Below are positions 19,794 to 32,399 of a DNA stretch of 64,000 nt, in pieces. The notes under the pieces are model-generated. The model searched no databases and was not told the origin of the DNA. It saw nothing but the letters and a program-made list of their open reading frames with translations. The position numbers and the translations under genes were made by a program. The stretch comes from Erpobdella octoculata. Lineage: Eukaryota; Annelida; Clitellata; Hirudinida; Erpobdellidae. The DNA lies in the NCBI GenBank assembly GCA_963978895.1, contig OZ022238.1, forward strand, positions 8,278,938 to 8,342,937, given 5' to 3'. How positions within the stretch are numbered: position 1 is the first letter of the stretch; the number at the start of each line of letters is the position of its first letter.

Positions 19794-20067
19794 TGTAATA
19801 TTGTTACATATTATATTGTTAAATATTATTATATAAATATTATTATATATTAATATTTATATTAATTAGATTTGTCTATGTTTATTATTATCAACGTATT
19901 TCTTATCTTTGGTTGTACAGCTGATTAGCATGGCTGTGGTAATCAAGATCATTCAACACACAGTCTGGTCTCGTGTCAAGTACTCATTCCTGTTCTGATT
20001 CTTTTCTTAACATTTTGTATATCGTTGTCAGCGGACTTTGTTTGTCTAATAAACTCGAAACACGACA
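19794..20067 (+). repeat. 3' LTR
   Basis: Same 274-bp sequence as the left LTR, preceded by the polypurine tract and followed by target duplication GTATA. Confidence 0.92.
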
Positions 20068-20074
20068 GTATATG

Positions 20075-20789
20075 TATACATTTCTAATTATTTGGTTATG
20101 TTTAGCAAATTGCCCTATATGTTCTGAACAAAAATATGAAAAACCTCTAAAAATAACTTACACTGCGTTTTGTTTTGCACGTTTTAATGCCTTTTGAGAT
20201 GTTTTGCAGTGATATAAAAAAATCAAGAAAAACGGAAACATTTCGTTGTTTATCAACAATGTTAACGAAACTTAATGATTGATTGTTCTGTTTAACGTGC
20301 AAAGCATAACTGCAGCTTAATTCATAGAAATAAACATGACTGATTATTTGAATCTTAACCACTGAAATAATTTGAGCAAAAATTGGTTTAATAGTAATTT
20401 TCGAAATATAAATTTTTTTTATAATAGTTTATAGCCCTTCACACAGGTGTTTTAAGACTCTAATGGCTGTATGTAAGAAGCACTTAAGTACTTCCTGTCG
20501 TGGACCAGAATTTGATTCTTTTTACTTTTTTCCTCCTCCTTTCTCCAGGCTTGGAACTGGCTCGCAATTAGCAAGGCGGAGTTCGAAATGTAAAAAAATA
20601 GAGTAGTTTAAATAATGTTTTTAATGGTAAAAAACACCCCGGGCCAGCCGTGCCTATGTACAAACATAGAAAAGTAGTCCTGTTACAAAATTTAAATTGA
20701 AGTAGCATAGCAAAAGTTAACTAAGATTTAAAACCACTTTCAACAAATCTTAAATTTTTTTTCAACATTTAGCACCCGCTTTTATCACG
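20075..20789. other. No gene seen
   Basis: AT-rich flank of the LTR insertion. A short block at 20525-20590 (CCAGGCTTGGAACTGGCTCG...GCAAGGCGGA) recurs diverged at 24465-24515. Confidence 0.4.
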
Positions 20790-20930
20790 ACAATTATTGC
20801 TCAAAGACGAGAAAAGGTCTTTGCAAAAACAGCCACTTATAGGCGCCTACCCCTTGCCTAAGGGAGTTACGCTTGTCACGCCGGCGAAACTCGAACCCCT
20901 ATGGCGCCAGCGCCTCAAGTTTTATAGGCA
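20790..20930 (-). mobile_element. SINE-related fragment
   Basis: On the minus strand GGGGTTCGAGTTTCGCC (B-box-like) is followed by AAGCGTAACTCCCTTAGGCA and GGGGTAGGCGCCTATAAGTG, the same body as the SINE at 12632-12858. The poly(A) end is lost. Confidence 0.6.
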
Positions 20931-21376
20931 AATAACACATGAAACAATGCAGAAAGCTATAACCATCATGTTAATTTTTAAAGGAATTTTAAAATGAAGT
21001 ACTGTTATTATTTTTGATTTTGTGCTTAAATTGTCTTCATTTTTTTACTTTGCTAATAACGATTGTTTTCTTAGCAACAAAAATAATAAAACTCAACTTT
21101 GTGTGTAGTTTTATTTCTTCAATGTCAAAAAGTGCATTTTTATTTAACATGCTTTATACATTTTAAATAAAAAAAACCCCATAGATTTTAAATAATTACT
21201 TTTGAGAACAGAGCAAAGGTTTGAGTTTTTTTTTCAAAATCATCAAACGTTCTCTGTGAGTTTTAGATTTGGAAGTTATCACAAAACGTTTTACCAACTC
21301 TAAATTGTTGGATTAAAGAAAAACAAAATAATTTCATCATGTTAACAATTTGTGGTAGCAACACTACAAATCGTCT

Positions 21377-21507
21377 TCAGTTGCAGAGATCGTTATTACA
21401 ATAGCAGATGAAATCGCGATCTTCTTGAGCGCAGCCATAAGGACCATTGATAGGATAGTAACTGCAAAACCTTTCGGTAACCATTCCTTCTGCAAAGTTT
21501 TCAAAAC
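21377..21507 (-). pseudogene. Orphan Ly6/uPAR C-terminal exon
   Basis: This 131-nt exon has a TTTAG acceptor side at 21508-21509 and a stop at 21377. It encodes FENFAEGMVTERFCSYYPIN, then GPYGCAQEDRDFICYCNNDLCN. It has the same length, phase and five cysteines as exon 2 of the Ly6 gene at 52494-52624, about three-quarters identical in protein by eye. No first exon (signal peptide and first five cysteines) was found to the right, so it is either part of a gene with a distant first exon or a leftover of a duplication. The splice acceptor and frame are still intact. Confidence 0.7.
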
Positions 21508-21872
21508 CTAAATGAATAACTTAAAAAAAAACTTTTAAAGCAAAATGGGTTTACAACTTTAATAGAGTTCGTCTAAGAGTGTGGTTTTAACTTATTGTAC
21601 GCGTTATTCTATTATTTTTATTTATATACTTATTTTATTCATTAGTTACATTTGTCTTTAAAGTTAGTATTGGTTTGAATTTTATTTTCTATTTAATTTT
21701 AGTTACCGACAATTTGTTTCTATAGTATTCTGTTTTACCTTAAAAGGTTCTGACGATGGTTTAGCATATACTGGCCAGTTATTTTTTTTTTATTTAAAAC
21801 GGCTGATGGTTTAAGAAAAAAACCCATTTCTGATTTGTTCCATAAACGGCGTAGCGACTATGAAAGTGAAGG

Positions 21873-22220
21873 AACAAGTAAATTAAAAACGAATTTTTAA
21901 AACCAATGCTCTTATATGTAATTAAAACACAAATTTTGCAATCAATTTTTTTTTATATTACTCTTTTATTTTATATGAAAGTCGAAATATCTTAATTATA
22001 TCGAAATATCGAAATTAATTAAAATTATCTAAATTAATTGACTTATTGTAAAACTAATAATTGAATATTGCATTGTCTTCTATTTTGAGCATGTATGCAA
22101 AATTTGAAAAAAATCTATCATCAGGAAGTGACTCAAAAATTGATTGCAAGATTTGAAACAGACAGAGAAACAAACAGACAGACAGAGAAACAGAGACGAC
22201 GAGTTAATAAAAGCATTGGT
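21873..22220 (-). repeat. Right arm of the ~345-bp inverted repeat
   Basis: Inverse copy of 13471-13813, ending AAGCATTGGT at 22211-22220. Confidence 0.8.
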
Positions 22221-22371
22221 AATAATAATAAAAATATCATCAAAAAGCATCGAATTTAAATATCTCAACTATTTTCATGAAAATTTCGTACACGCTTGAG
22301 AATTGCGGTCAGTGAGTGTGGTTCGTGTTAACTTGGTAAAATAGTCTGCCAGTCGGTTAGCGTTTTGTGGT

Positions 22372-22420
22372 CAAGAAAACTCTCAAGAAAACCCTCAAGA
22401 AAACCCTCAAGGAACCCCTC
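22372..22420 (+). repeat. Short tandem CTCAAGAAAACC repeat
   Basis: About four imperfect copies of CTCAAGAAAACCC directly before the 160-bp duplication. Confidence 0.7.
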
Positions 22421-22740
22421 GCGATGGTGAACAAAGTAAAAATGTTTTCAAGTTATTTTATATATATATTTTTTTATCTGTTTTGTTTTTTTTAAATTTT
22501 TTGTTGCAGTAGATTTCATATTGAGCTGTTGCTAAAACAATACATTTTAGTGTTAATTTTACAAAAAGTATTTATTTTTTACGATGGTAAACAAAGTAAA
22601 AATGTTTTCAAGTTATTTTATATATATATATTTTTATCTGTTTTGTTTTTTTTAAATTTTTTGTTGCAGTAGATTTCATATTGAGCTGTTGCTAAAACAA
22701 TACATTTTAGTGTTAATTTTACAAAAAGTATTTATTTTTT
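22421..22740 (+). repeat. 160-bp tandem duplication, two near-identical copies
   Basis: Copies 22421-22580 and 22581-22740 both run from CGATGGTRAACAAAGTAAAA to AGTATTTATTTTTTAC. They differ at only a few positions, so the duplication is recent. No coding potential. Confidence 0.9.
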
Positions 22741-23440
22741 ACGCTTATTAAAAATGTACGTGGAGTTTCAATTGTTCACTAAACTATTAATTAGTTAGAA
22801 TAAATATGAAATGCATTTCTTTATTTAGTGGAAACACAGTTGCATGATTTTATGTAACTAACCAGATTTAAAGTAAGAAGATATAATCTTCTCGAAAATA
22901 TTAAATTTTTATTTTCAAGTGAATATGTTAATGATATCATTTACACTGAGACTGTGTACAGTGACGTCAGAAACAAAACATTCAACATGAACCTGTCTTA
23001 TATCATGGTACTTTTCTGACTGGTTCTCACAACCGTAAGAGTTGAGTGTATATCTTTTCTAGACCTGCACTTGTAACTGATGATAGCATGCGTAAATACG
23101 TATATGTCTTGATTAGTTAAATTTAAATTCTAATTTGGATGTACACGCAACTTTATATAACGTCATAAAATAAAAAAAACTACTCTTTATTTTTTGCATT
23201 TGCGTTTTAGTAATTATAATTTACTTTAAAATATACAAAAATTGATTCAATACTTTTTTCTTAGTGCCATATTTATATGTTCCCTCTTTAAATATCTAAA
23301 TAAATTAAAAATAAAACCTATTTTATTTGAATTAAATAACACAGAAATAAAGTTTGTCTTATGAAAAATCCATGAGTTCAAGACACCTTTGACTAAACCC
23401 AGTTAATTTAAATAAATTCCGAATAGATTCGGCACATCCA
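22741..23440. other. No gene seen
   Basis: AT-rich DNA without recognised genes or repeats. Confidence 0.4.
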
Positions 23441-23442
23441 AG

Positions 23443-23720
23443 GAGAAGGCTTGGAGGAGAGGCGGCGGAGCGATACCATAGCCTATGAGGATCATCCGAG
23501 GCTGGTTAAATTGCTAGCTGCCTGGGGAGGTCGATTTACCGGTCCTTGTCCAACTTATTGCACTTATTAGTTGGCGGGCTGGAGTGAGTCGAGCCATGTG
23601 CCCACGAAAGCCTTGTGCTTTCGGTGGCCTCCCTGCCTCAAAGCCAACATAAACACGTCACCAAACACTCAATCATACATACCGTCTAAATTGTCTTATT
23701 GACAGATACAGACGTTAAAC
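23443..23720. repeat. Dispersed repeat family R1 (copy 1)
   Basis: GGCGGCGGAGCGATACCATAG, then TCATCCGAGGCTGGTTAAAT, TTAGTTGGCGGGCTGGAGTG, GAGCCATGTGCCCACG and AAGCCTTGTGCTTTCG recur in the same order at 28035-28280 and 49625-49875. At ~280 bp and GC-rich it is SINE-like, but I could not place pol III boxes with confidence. Confidence 0.65.
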
Positions 23721-25818
23721 AAACCACACACACACACACGCACATCCAAGGGCTTGTGTTCAAACTTCCGAGTAATTCTTAGGTTTTATTATCAAGTTCA
23801 ACAAATATTTTATCTGCGAAGATAGTTTTATAATCATGTTTATAGACCATTCAATGCGCCCAACGTGTTTAGTTATACAATTGTACTGCTAGCTCTTAAA
23901 ATGTATGGTAACAGTTTCTTATTGTTTTAAGAAGTATAGGAGTTGGCGTGTGATCAGTCAATAAAAATTGAGATCAACGTGAATAACTTGATTAAGCCAT
24001 TGTTGCAGTAGACTCTTGAAAGCTCACTTGCTTAGTTATGCAAGACAATAATTACATTTTAAATTCTTTTTAAGATGTCAATGTTAAGATGTTCAACATA
24101 AAAAAATATAAAATAGAATTAAAGAGTTATGGGTAGATGTTCTTAATCATCAGATTTAGTTTAGACATTTTAAAACTATTGTTTCTGGTTTTTTTCTAAA
24201 TTTCATTTGTTTTCACTTCAGCACCTCGCTCGCTTTCCTGGTCGTTTTCTCACTCCGGGTTGCTTTCCCGTCCCCACTCGCTCCACGAGCTAATTTTTAT
24301 TTCATTTTATAATATAAGATTTACTTTATATTAAGAATGGGAATCTTTAACTTGACAGGTTCTTCAAAGGTGTTTTTAAGAAATCACCAATTATGAGAAA
24401 AGAAATAATTTTAAGTTCTTCATGTCGCAGATCATAATATAATATTTTTAACTGTTCCTTCCTTCTTTTTCCAAGTTTGGAATTGGCTTGCAACGCAAGG
24501 CGGACTTTTCTGTTATCTTGTTTGTTTCAGTTTAATTAAGTAAAACTATCTAAGCTAATTGTTGCTAAAATACCAGATGCCTCCTTAGTTTTGCTGATTT
24601 AAAACTATTATGATTCAATATTTAGTTTTTTTCAGCTAAAACATTTTCTCATGTACGGCAACATTGAAAAAACCGTTAGTTATCATTTTGAGGTGTAGTT
24701 TTTGAAGTTTAGGATTTCCAAGAGAATTCAAGTTACATTTCAAAACAACTAGTATAAAATAGTTTTTAACAAATGTTTAATATACAATTCTTCTTAAGCA
24801 CATTATATTTGTAATTAGTGATAACCCGTTGTAACAAATAAATTAGCTTATTAATAAATAAATCATATAAACATAACTATTTTTATATGTTTGTGAATTT
24901 GTAATCATTTCTGATTTTTTTAATCATCCTTTATTTTTCAAACATCAACTTTGATTCCTCAAATGCTACATACGTATTTAAGTGGTTTTTATAATATTAA
25001 ACACTCGCAAACTCGCAGCATTGAGAAACACTTTTCAATAATGTTTCAACTCTGTGCATGATAGACCTTAATAAATCATTCTTATCGACACTGATAAGCC
25101 TGAAACAACGTTGTATTTTGTTTTTTTTGTATTAACCATTTATAAGAAGACACCATTGAATGAAAAATCCTATTTGCTTAAATAGAAAACGTTTTGCCTG
25201 CTGGACGTCGCAATCATTTCGGCCACGGTAAAGTTGGTATTACCGTATCGCAATGTAATACCTCTATAGTGCCATTAGATTTTATTGTTTGAATGTGTAG
25301 GGGCTATTTTTTTAGCATCAATAATTATTTCTTTTTAAATGTATTTACTCTAATTTTTTTGAACCCCATTTTTAACAAATCTAGATAAAAAAAAAAAAAT
25401 TTTTCAACAAGTAAAAAAAAACAATCAAACCTATCCTGGTTTTGTGACAAACACACACACACACATGAACACATAAAAAAAAACACTCAACATACCGTCT
25501 TAATTGTCTCAGACAGATACAGACATTATTCAATCAAAGAAGTAACTAATACGCTCTTTTTCTTTACTGCTTCTCCTTATGTTAATTTGTTAAGCAGATT
25601 GTCTATGTTTTAGAGTTAATGTTAGTCGGTACGTCATTCATCTTTATCTGGGTCTGCATAAAATCTGTGAATACGTGTTATTAACATGGTTTAAAAACAC
25701 TTTAAATTAATGTTTTTTTTTTCATTATGCATTAGAAACTATTAGTGTAAAATCTTTACAATTAGGATGTCACTATACAATTTATAACTGTTTAAAGGCA
25801 TGTTTTTAATTTTTTAAA
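23721..25818. other. No gene seen; Helitron-type scrap
   Basis: AT-rich. 24225-24290 contains CTCGCTCGCTTTCCTGGTCG-type sequence, the reverse complement of the Helitron internal repeats seen at 8460-8600. A CA-repeat with the tail of the R1 family lies at 25445-25535. Confidence 0.45.
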
Positions 25819-26334
25819 TTACCTTTTGCTTGTTCCACAGTCTTCTAAAAACTTAATTTGTGAAGTATTTCTGGATTGAAAATATCGGAAATTAACGAAT
25901 CAGTATAAATGAACAAATTGTTTATTTATTATAATTTTTTATATTTTAAAATTAATATAAATTAAAAATTAATATAAACTAAAAATTGATGGTTTGTTTC
26001 CAATTGTTTGTAATTTTTTACAATTTGTTAAAAAATTTTTTTGTGTTTTTATGATTTAATCTTATTTTCTCCTTAATTACCTTCTGCTTGTTCCACAGTC
26101 TTCTAAAAACTTAATATGTGAAATATTTCTGGATTGAAAATATCGGAAATTAACGAATCAGTATAAATGAACAAATTGTTTATTTATTATAATTTTTTAT
26201 ATTTTAAAATTAATATAAATTAAAAATTAATATAAACTAAAAATTGATGGTTTGTTTCCAAACATAAAATTTGTAATTTTTTACAATTTGTTAAAATTTT
26301 TTTTTGTGTTTTTATGATTTAATCTTATTTTCTC
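25819..26334. repeat. 258-bp tandem duplication
   Basis: Two copies (25819-26076, 26077-26334) start TTACCTTYTGCTTGTTCCAC and end TTAATCTTATTTTCTCC. Few differences separate them. Confidence 0.88.
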
Positions 26335-27184
26335 CAATAACATTGAAACTTCAACAGAATGTAAAATTGGCAACGGCAAATAAACTCACATATTTGCAAA
26401 TCGATTGTATAACGGGACGTTAGGTTTTTTACGTAGTAAAAGATCCAAACGTATGGTTCAAGCAAACAAGCAGACAAGCAAACACAGACATTATAAAATA
26501 TGTTTAAAATATTGATCTCAATTTTCTAAATACGTAATATAGAAAATATGTAAAGATTGAAACTTTCGAATCAATATGGAATAAACAAGCATTTTGTAAT
26601 TGATTTTCTGTTTCCATCAAAACTATTATTATAAACTGAACATTGAGCTTTTTTTCTAATAATTTTTATTTTAAGAATTTGTTTCAAATAAATTTATTAG
26701 GTTGTTTTAAAAACAAAACAAACCAGTCATGCAAATAAATATACATTTGTTTGTACGGATGCATTTATTTAGCAATTGTGAGCTGCCGAGTTAATATTCT
26801 ACCATTTTAAAACCTGAAACCCAAACTTATTCAGTATTAGTTTTTTTTATTTCAAAGCTAAATTATAAATTCATAACTCTATGTAAAATTCAAGCCAAAT
26901 GATTACTTTGTTTTAGTTTGAGCAACGATTTTTTGTGAATGGAACAATGCTATTAAACCTTTTTACCGTTATTGAGTTTTTCGAAAGTTTATATTTAACA
27001 ACCTGCCACTATTGAGAGCATGATTATAAAAAATGTTAAGTTTCTTCAAGATCAAAAACAATTACTGTTGGAGCAAATGAAAACTCCAATAAATCTTACA
27101 CAGAAAATAAATTTTATTTATGGCATGCAAAACCACAAATTGTTACTATTACATCATTTTATTTATTTTCACCTGTTAGAGAAA

Positions 27185-27370
27185 ACGTCATATCATGAAG
27201 GAAAAATCTTACCAAAGAGTGAAAAATGTCCAACCCTGGGGGAAATGCCCGGCCAATGTCTTTGGGCCTGTCAGGTGGGAATGTTTGGGGGAAATATCCA
27301 AAAATGTACTAGGTTCTGTCAGGTGGGAGTGTTTGGAAAATATGTTCGGGGAGGGCGAAAATGTCTTACA
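27185..27370 (+). repeat. Imperfect G-rich tandem repeat
   Basis: Units containing GTCAGGTGGGARTGTTTGG recur about three times. The open frame across it (27020-27469) has no family resemblance, and I regard it as fortuitous. Confidence 0.5.
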
Positions 27371-27395
27371 TTTTTTAAGACAGAAACACAAATGA

Positions 27396-27700
27396 CTAAA
27401 CCGTGCCAAATGTCAATTTGTATAGTCCACTCGGCACGACTAAACGTCCGGCTCCAGCGATATTTTTAACGAGTTAACTTTGTCCCATACAAAGTAACTC
27501 ATAAAACATTATATAAGTAGAACGTTTTATCTAGTTTTTGTAGGCGTGAGGAGGAGGCGGCGGAGCGATACCGTGCCAAATGTCTATTTGTATAGTACAT
27601 TCGGCACGATTAAACGTCAGGCTCCAACGATGTTTTTAACGAGTTAACTTTGTCCCATACAAAGTAACTCATAAAACATTATATAAGTAGAAAGTTTTAT
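27396..27700. repeat. Direct duplication, ~172-bp spacing
   Basis: CCGTGCCAAATGTCWATTTG, CTCGGCACGA-like, TTTTTAACGAGTTAACTTTG and AACATTATATAAGTAGAA recur at 27397-27517 and 27571-27690. Between them lies GGAGGCGGCGGAGCGATACC, the start of the R1 family. The following DNA to 28010 has many ACATTATATAAGTAGA-like units. Confidence 0.75.
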
Positions 27701-28034
27701 ATAGTCTTTCTAGATTCACGTTTAACAACCCAGAAAACATTATATAGGGAGAAATTATATAAGTAGATTACCTAGGCATCAAATATTATATATGTAGATA
27801 TTATATAGATTTACGAACTTTTTACAATTCAGAAAACAGTATTTACGTAGGTTCACAAGCTCTTAAAAATTCAGAAAACATTGTGTAAGTAGATTCACAA
27901 ACTATTTCCAACTTAGAAAACATTATATATGCAAATTAACGAGCAACTAAAAACTCATAAAACATTATATAAGTAGACGAGTTATTACCAGCTCAAAAAC
28001 AATATATAAAGATATGTCGATAGTGAGCCCTGGG

Positions 28035-28280
28035 GTGCAGTAGCGATACCATGAGGTTCATCCGAGGCTGGTTAAATTATTAGCTGAAAAAGAGGTCTAA
28101 ATGCCTGCCTGTCGAACTTAATTAATGCACAATAGTAGTTGGCGCGTTAGAGTAAATCAAGCCATGTGTCTACGGAAGCCTTGTGTTTTCAGCGTCCTCT
28201 TTCCCCTTGCCCCAAACAGAAACAATATACACAGACACTTGTTTCGCGCCACACAAACACGTCATAAAACACTCAAACAA
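28035..28280. repeat. Dispersed repeat family R1 (copy 2)
   Basis: Diverged copy: AGCGATACCATGAGGTTCAT, CCGAGGCTGGTTAAATTA, GCCATGTGTCTACGGAAGCC. Confidence 0.65.
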
Positions 28281-31200
28281 GTTAGTGTTATTATCTAAAG
28301 CTAAAACCATAGTCTTAACATACAACTATTCCTTGAAAAACTGAACGGCAAAGTCATCTGATATCTCAAAATTGATTTGTTTACATTGTAATCAAATCTG
28401 AAAAATCAATTGATTTATTTATTTTGATCATCAATAATAAAAACGTATAAAAACAAAAAATCATAAAAAGGTTATCATTATAAAGTTAATTTGTTTTTTA
28501 ATTATGTTTTTATAGCTTTCTTTCTATTGCTCTATATTGTTTTAGCGCTATTATTAAAAAACACCACTGTTGACTTCAAGGTTAGGGTATAAATAACTGT
28601 TTTCTTTTATACACATTAGCTTTCGGTAACCTTTTTAGTTGCATTGTGTCTAGCAGTCGCTTTAAGGTATGTCGTATAGTAAACCATGGTTTAGCAAGTG
28701 TCAAATGAGAATTTTAAAAAACTGTGTAATAATCATTGTTGTTAGAGCCATTTTCTTTTTATTTTCAAAGTTGTTAATCAGTAAAGCATCACTAATTTTT
28801 AAAAGTGCTGATATTAATATATTTTTGTTTTCAGATGAACAACATAAAAATTAAAAAAAAATTGTTTTTAACAAGATATAGTATTTGTAATAATTAGCAT
28901 TTTGTATGTAGAAAAATTAACTCTAACATCATCAATGTTGTGTCCACAGTCAATTCTCATTTATTTGGTCTAACAAGACCATTGTTTTTTTTTTATCAGA
29001 AATGGTGTGATGAGCATGAAAGTTAGTTAATCTAATGCTTCTACTTTATTATCACCCATATCTAGTAACGTAATTATGTTTATGTTATCAAACATTTAAA
29101 ATAAATTAAATAATAGTTATAGTATTAACAAATCATAAAACACTAAAAGTTGCACAGAGTTCTTAAATATCTCTATCATGGGGCTTTAAATAACATATGC
29201 GACAATTGAGTTTAATTAAGTTTTGGAACTACGATGACATCTTTTTATAAAAAAAAAACTTTAAAAATCATAATAATCACTATAGTTAAATTCTGTGATC
29301 TTTAAATTAATTTGCGCACAAATAAGTACGTGTTATATGCTCTATTATTTCAAAGAACAATGAAAAAACCTCTGACTGATAAGATTACTGGTAGTTAAAT
29401 ATTTTGAGAAAAACACTCAGTTCTGGTAATAAAACTGTGTTTAGTTTTTTAATGGTTAACAAAATTTAAAACTAACGGAAAAAAAACATTTGTGCAGTTG
29501 AATTTTGCAATTGAGGTTATTTAGCTGATTTATTCATTTTTGAACACACTGGCAGTGCTTTTTTGCACTTTTATTTGCATACCTTTTGCGAAAAATGTAT
29601 GTTTTTTCAAACTAGTTTATTAAAAACAGTTCAATGCAAAATGACAACATATTTTTATAAAATATACAAACAAACGTAATACTTTAACATAAAATTATTA
29701 AATTTTAAAAATTCAAAATTGGTTTGTGTTAGCAAATATTTGCAAAAATAAGATATCAATTTTTTTGAATTTTTTATTTAAAAAATCATTACCAGACACT
29801 TTCGACTAAAATCGTTGAGTCTGTTTAAATTGTAAACGCTTGAACATAATGAGTTGGTAGTTAGCGGTTTTATCACATTAACAATTATAGAGAGTATGCT
29901 ACTAACAACAGTTTTTGTTAACATTTTATTTTTATTTTTTATTAACCTACTACAGTTTTTTTTATGTTTAATAACTTTATGTTTTAGTAATAATATTGCT
30001 TCAGTTACTTAATCGGTTTTCTACTTGCACACCTTCAGCGGGCGCAGCAAAAAATCAGTTATTCACTTATCTGCTGGTTATTTTGTTGATTTTGCAAATT
30101 TAATTTTATTGGTTTCCATATGTTATTCAATTTAGTTTGTTCATTTTTGGGTAATTTTCGTTCTATTAGAAATTTTAGCGCTATTTTAGTAGAGATGTAA
30201 GAAATAAAAAAAGGAAATATCAACTATTATTTGTATTTGTCTACAGACAATTGATATAACTACATATACAAATATTTTCAATGTGTATCGAATATAAATT
30301 TATTTTAAAAACGTACTTATGTATTTTTATTTTACACTTTTAATTCTCTAGGCATGATTTGTAAATCTTACATAAACTCATGTAATTTTTCTCGTCCATT
30401 TCAATTCTAAAAAATAAGAGTGAAACGGTTGCTAAATGCTTAGCTTAAATAAAATTGCTATACGGATAGAACGGTTGATAGCCAACTTTGAATGGTGGCA
30501 AGATGTTAGCTAATCTCCGATGTATTATAATTTGTTTGTTTTTATTGTGTGAATAATTAGAACGATAAAAATAAGATCCAGACAATAGGAAACAGTAAAA
30601 TCATCTCCAACGGAGTTTACAAAATTTTACCGTTAACGAATCCTTACAATCGTTTTTTATATACTGCACTCTTCGAAAAACAAACACAAAAACGACACAA
30701 ACAAAAATAGGCACACAGCCAAACCTAAAAACAACTTTAAAGCAATTCATGTTCATGATCAAACTAAACACCATCATCAAAAATTAATACAAATGAACAA
30801 TTTCAGCTCAATCTAACTGCAAGAAAACAATCAATTACAAAAGTAAAACTTATCAGTTTTATCTAGCAAACTATTTTTGTTTTAAACGTTACGCTTTAAT
30901 AAGACCAAACACGTCAATTGTGTATAAGTCGTGATAATGATGATGATGAAGATATTGAAGGTGATTACAATGAATCTTTTTAATTTTTTTCATTTGAATT
31001 AAAAAAAACAAGCTAATTTCAATTGGGTTCAAATTTCCTACATACAAATAAAACATTCGAATAAAAAATGCAAAATGTAATTTCTGATTTTCTTCAATTC
31101 CTCAGCACATACAATAGCTACAAAAACAAATTAATGTCAAACATTGCAAATTGAACTAAGAACAATGTTTACAACAATAATTAAAAAACAGTTAACTTTA

Positions 31201-31340
31201 AATAAAAATGTATTTATTTAAAGAAAACAATTTTTAAACCAACTACAACTTGAAGAAACCTAAAATAATTTTGAAATTTGTTATTTAATTAAATAGTAAT
31301 TTACAAATAAAAATTTAATAGAAAAGGTGCATCAAATTAA
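28281..31340. other. Gene-free AT-rich stretch
   Basis: No coding exon, RNA gene or clear repeat boundary was recognised over these 3 kb. Confidence 0.45.
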
Positions 31341-31890
31341 TACATTGACTGAACTCCAGGTTTTGAGTTCTTTATTGAGCTCATCATCAACAGAGCTGTA
31401 ACCTCCTAACAAACACCTGATCTTCGATATACGCCGTCAACTAGTGTGGGGTAAGATTATATATCTATTAGCTCTCAATTGTAATAAAATGTTTAAAAAT
31501 AATGCAAATACAGAGCTACTGAGTGGTGCTGGTGTCTTAAATTCTGGTAAGACATGTGCAAAAATAAAACAAAGTGACAATTTGCTCATAATAATAATGT
31601 GATTAAACAAATCCTAATAATGTTAATAAAAAAATCCTAACTAAAACTCTATCTACATTTTTTTCGTTCAGCTTAGTTTTCTTATAATTGAGCGTTGAAC
31701 CAACCAAAGATAATATAAATTTTCTAACTTGTGTAGTTTTCAGATTTTTGTTTGAATAGTTTATTGCAGCTTCTATAAAAATAACCCTTAAATTGTAGTT
31801 ACAGCTATAGTTTAAATGATAGTGGGAGTTAAAAAACAAACGGTTAATAAAATTGAAATGACAATAAACATGCAAAAACATTAAAATTCA
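31341..31890. repeat. Dispersed repeat family R3 (copy 1)
   Basis: GAGCTCATCATCAACAGAGC, AACACCTGATCTTCGATA, GTCAACTAGTGTGGGG, GTGGTGCTGGTGTCTTAAAT and GTTTAAATGATAG match 39595-40060 in order. A shorter relative is at 44935-45060. Confidence 0.65.
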
Positions 31891-32019
31891 GTATTTAGGT
31901 TTGTCTTGAAGAATAATAAGATGCGTGTACAAAATTAGTTTCCCAGTTTTGAGGTTCGACCTTTCTGCCTAAATAACAAACCAGACTTGGATATTTGCCT
32001 AGAAAGTAAACTGGACCTG

Positions 32020-32290
32020 TTCTCAAAATAAACGTGTAGGGCTCTATGGATTAGATTACTCCACGGACCGGGCCTGGACGTTAATTTAGGGTCGTGAGAC
32101 GGGCCGTGCTGGACCTGAAGTTAAGCGGGCCCAGCCAAACGTTTTTGCTAAGTATATACGGGTTTTAGGCTTGTAAAAACGGGCCGGTTTAGGCCCGAAC
32201 TAGACAGGTTGGACTGGGTCTTGAATTTTGGTTTACGAAATGAGCCGGGCTGAGACGACGGCTCGTGCAGTAAGCATCTGCGTCCCGATA
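32020..32290. repeat. GC-rich repeat, possible hAT-type remnant
   Basis: An island of GGGCCGGGCC-like motifs (ACGGACCGGGCCTGGACG, CGGGCCGTGCTGGACC, GGGCCGGTTTAGGCCCG) in AT-rich DNA. Similar motif-rich ends occur on some hAT elements; termini were not found. Confidence 0.3.
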
Positions 32291-32399
32291 TCGTTATCTC
32301 GAATTCAATCGAGATTTCAAAACGATACGGGAGATCCCGTATCGCGAAACGATACAGCGTGCAGTACTCTACTATGGATGCAATGTTCAAGTTTCCTAA

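Larger units (their letters stand above)
17267..20067 (+). mobile_element. Young Ty3/gypsy-type LTR retrotransposon lacking reverse transcriptase
   Basis: Two 274-bp LTRs (17267-17540 and 19794-20067) read as identical, start TG and end CA, and are flanked by the 5-bp target duplication GTATA (17262-17266, 20068-20072). A primer-binding site TGGCGCAGTC follows the left LTR at 17541. The polypurine tract GGGAGGGAGG ends at 19793. The interior is only 2.25 kb: Gag, zinc knuckles and protease are followed directly by the integrase core. RT, RNase H and the integrase zinc finger are missing. The gag-protease-integrase order indicates gypsy rather than copia. Identical LTRs mean recent insertion, so the deleted form was probably mobilised in trans. 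Confidence 0.9.

Noticed and set aside
27020..27469. 149-codon frame
   Set aside because: Runs through G-rich tandem repeats, has no family resemblance, and its second half is repeat sequence.
31370..31400. UUGAUGAUGAGCUC segment in the R3 repeats resembling a hammerhead core
   Set aside because: The CUGAUGA box and GAAA are not intact in any of the copies, and stem I does not pair.
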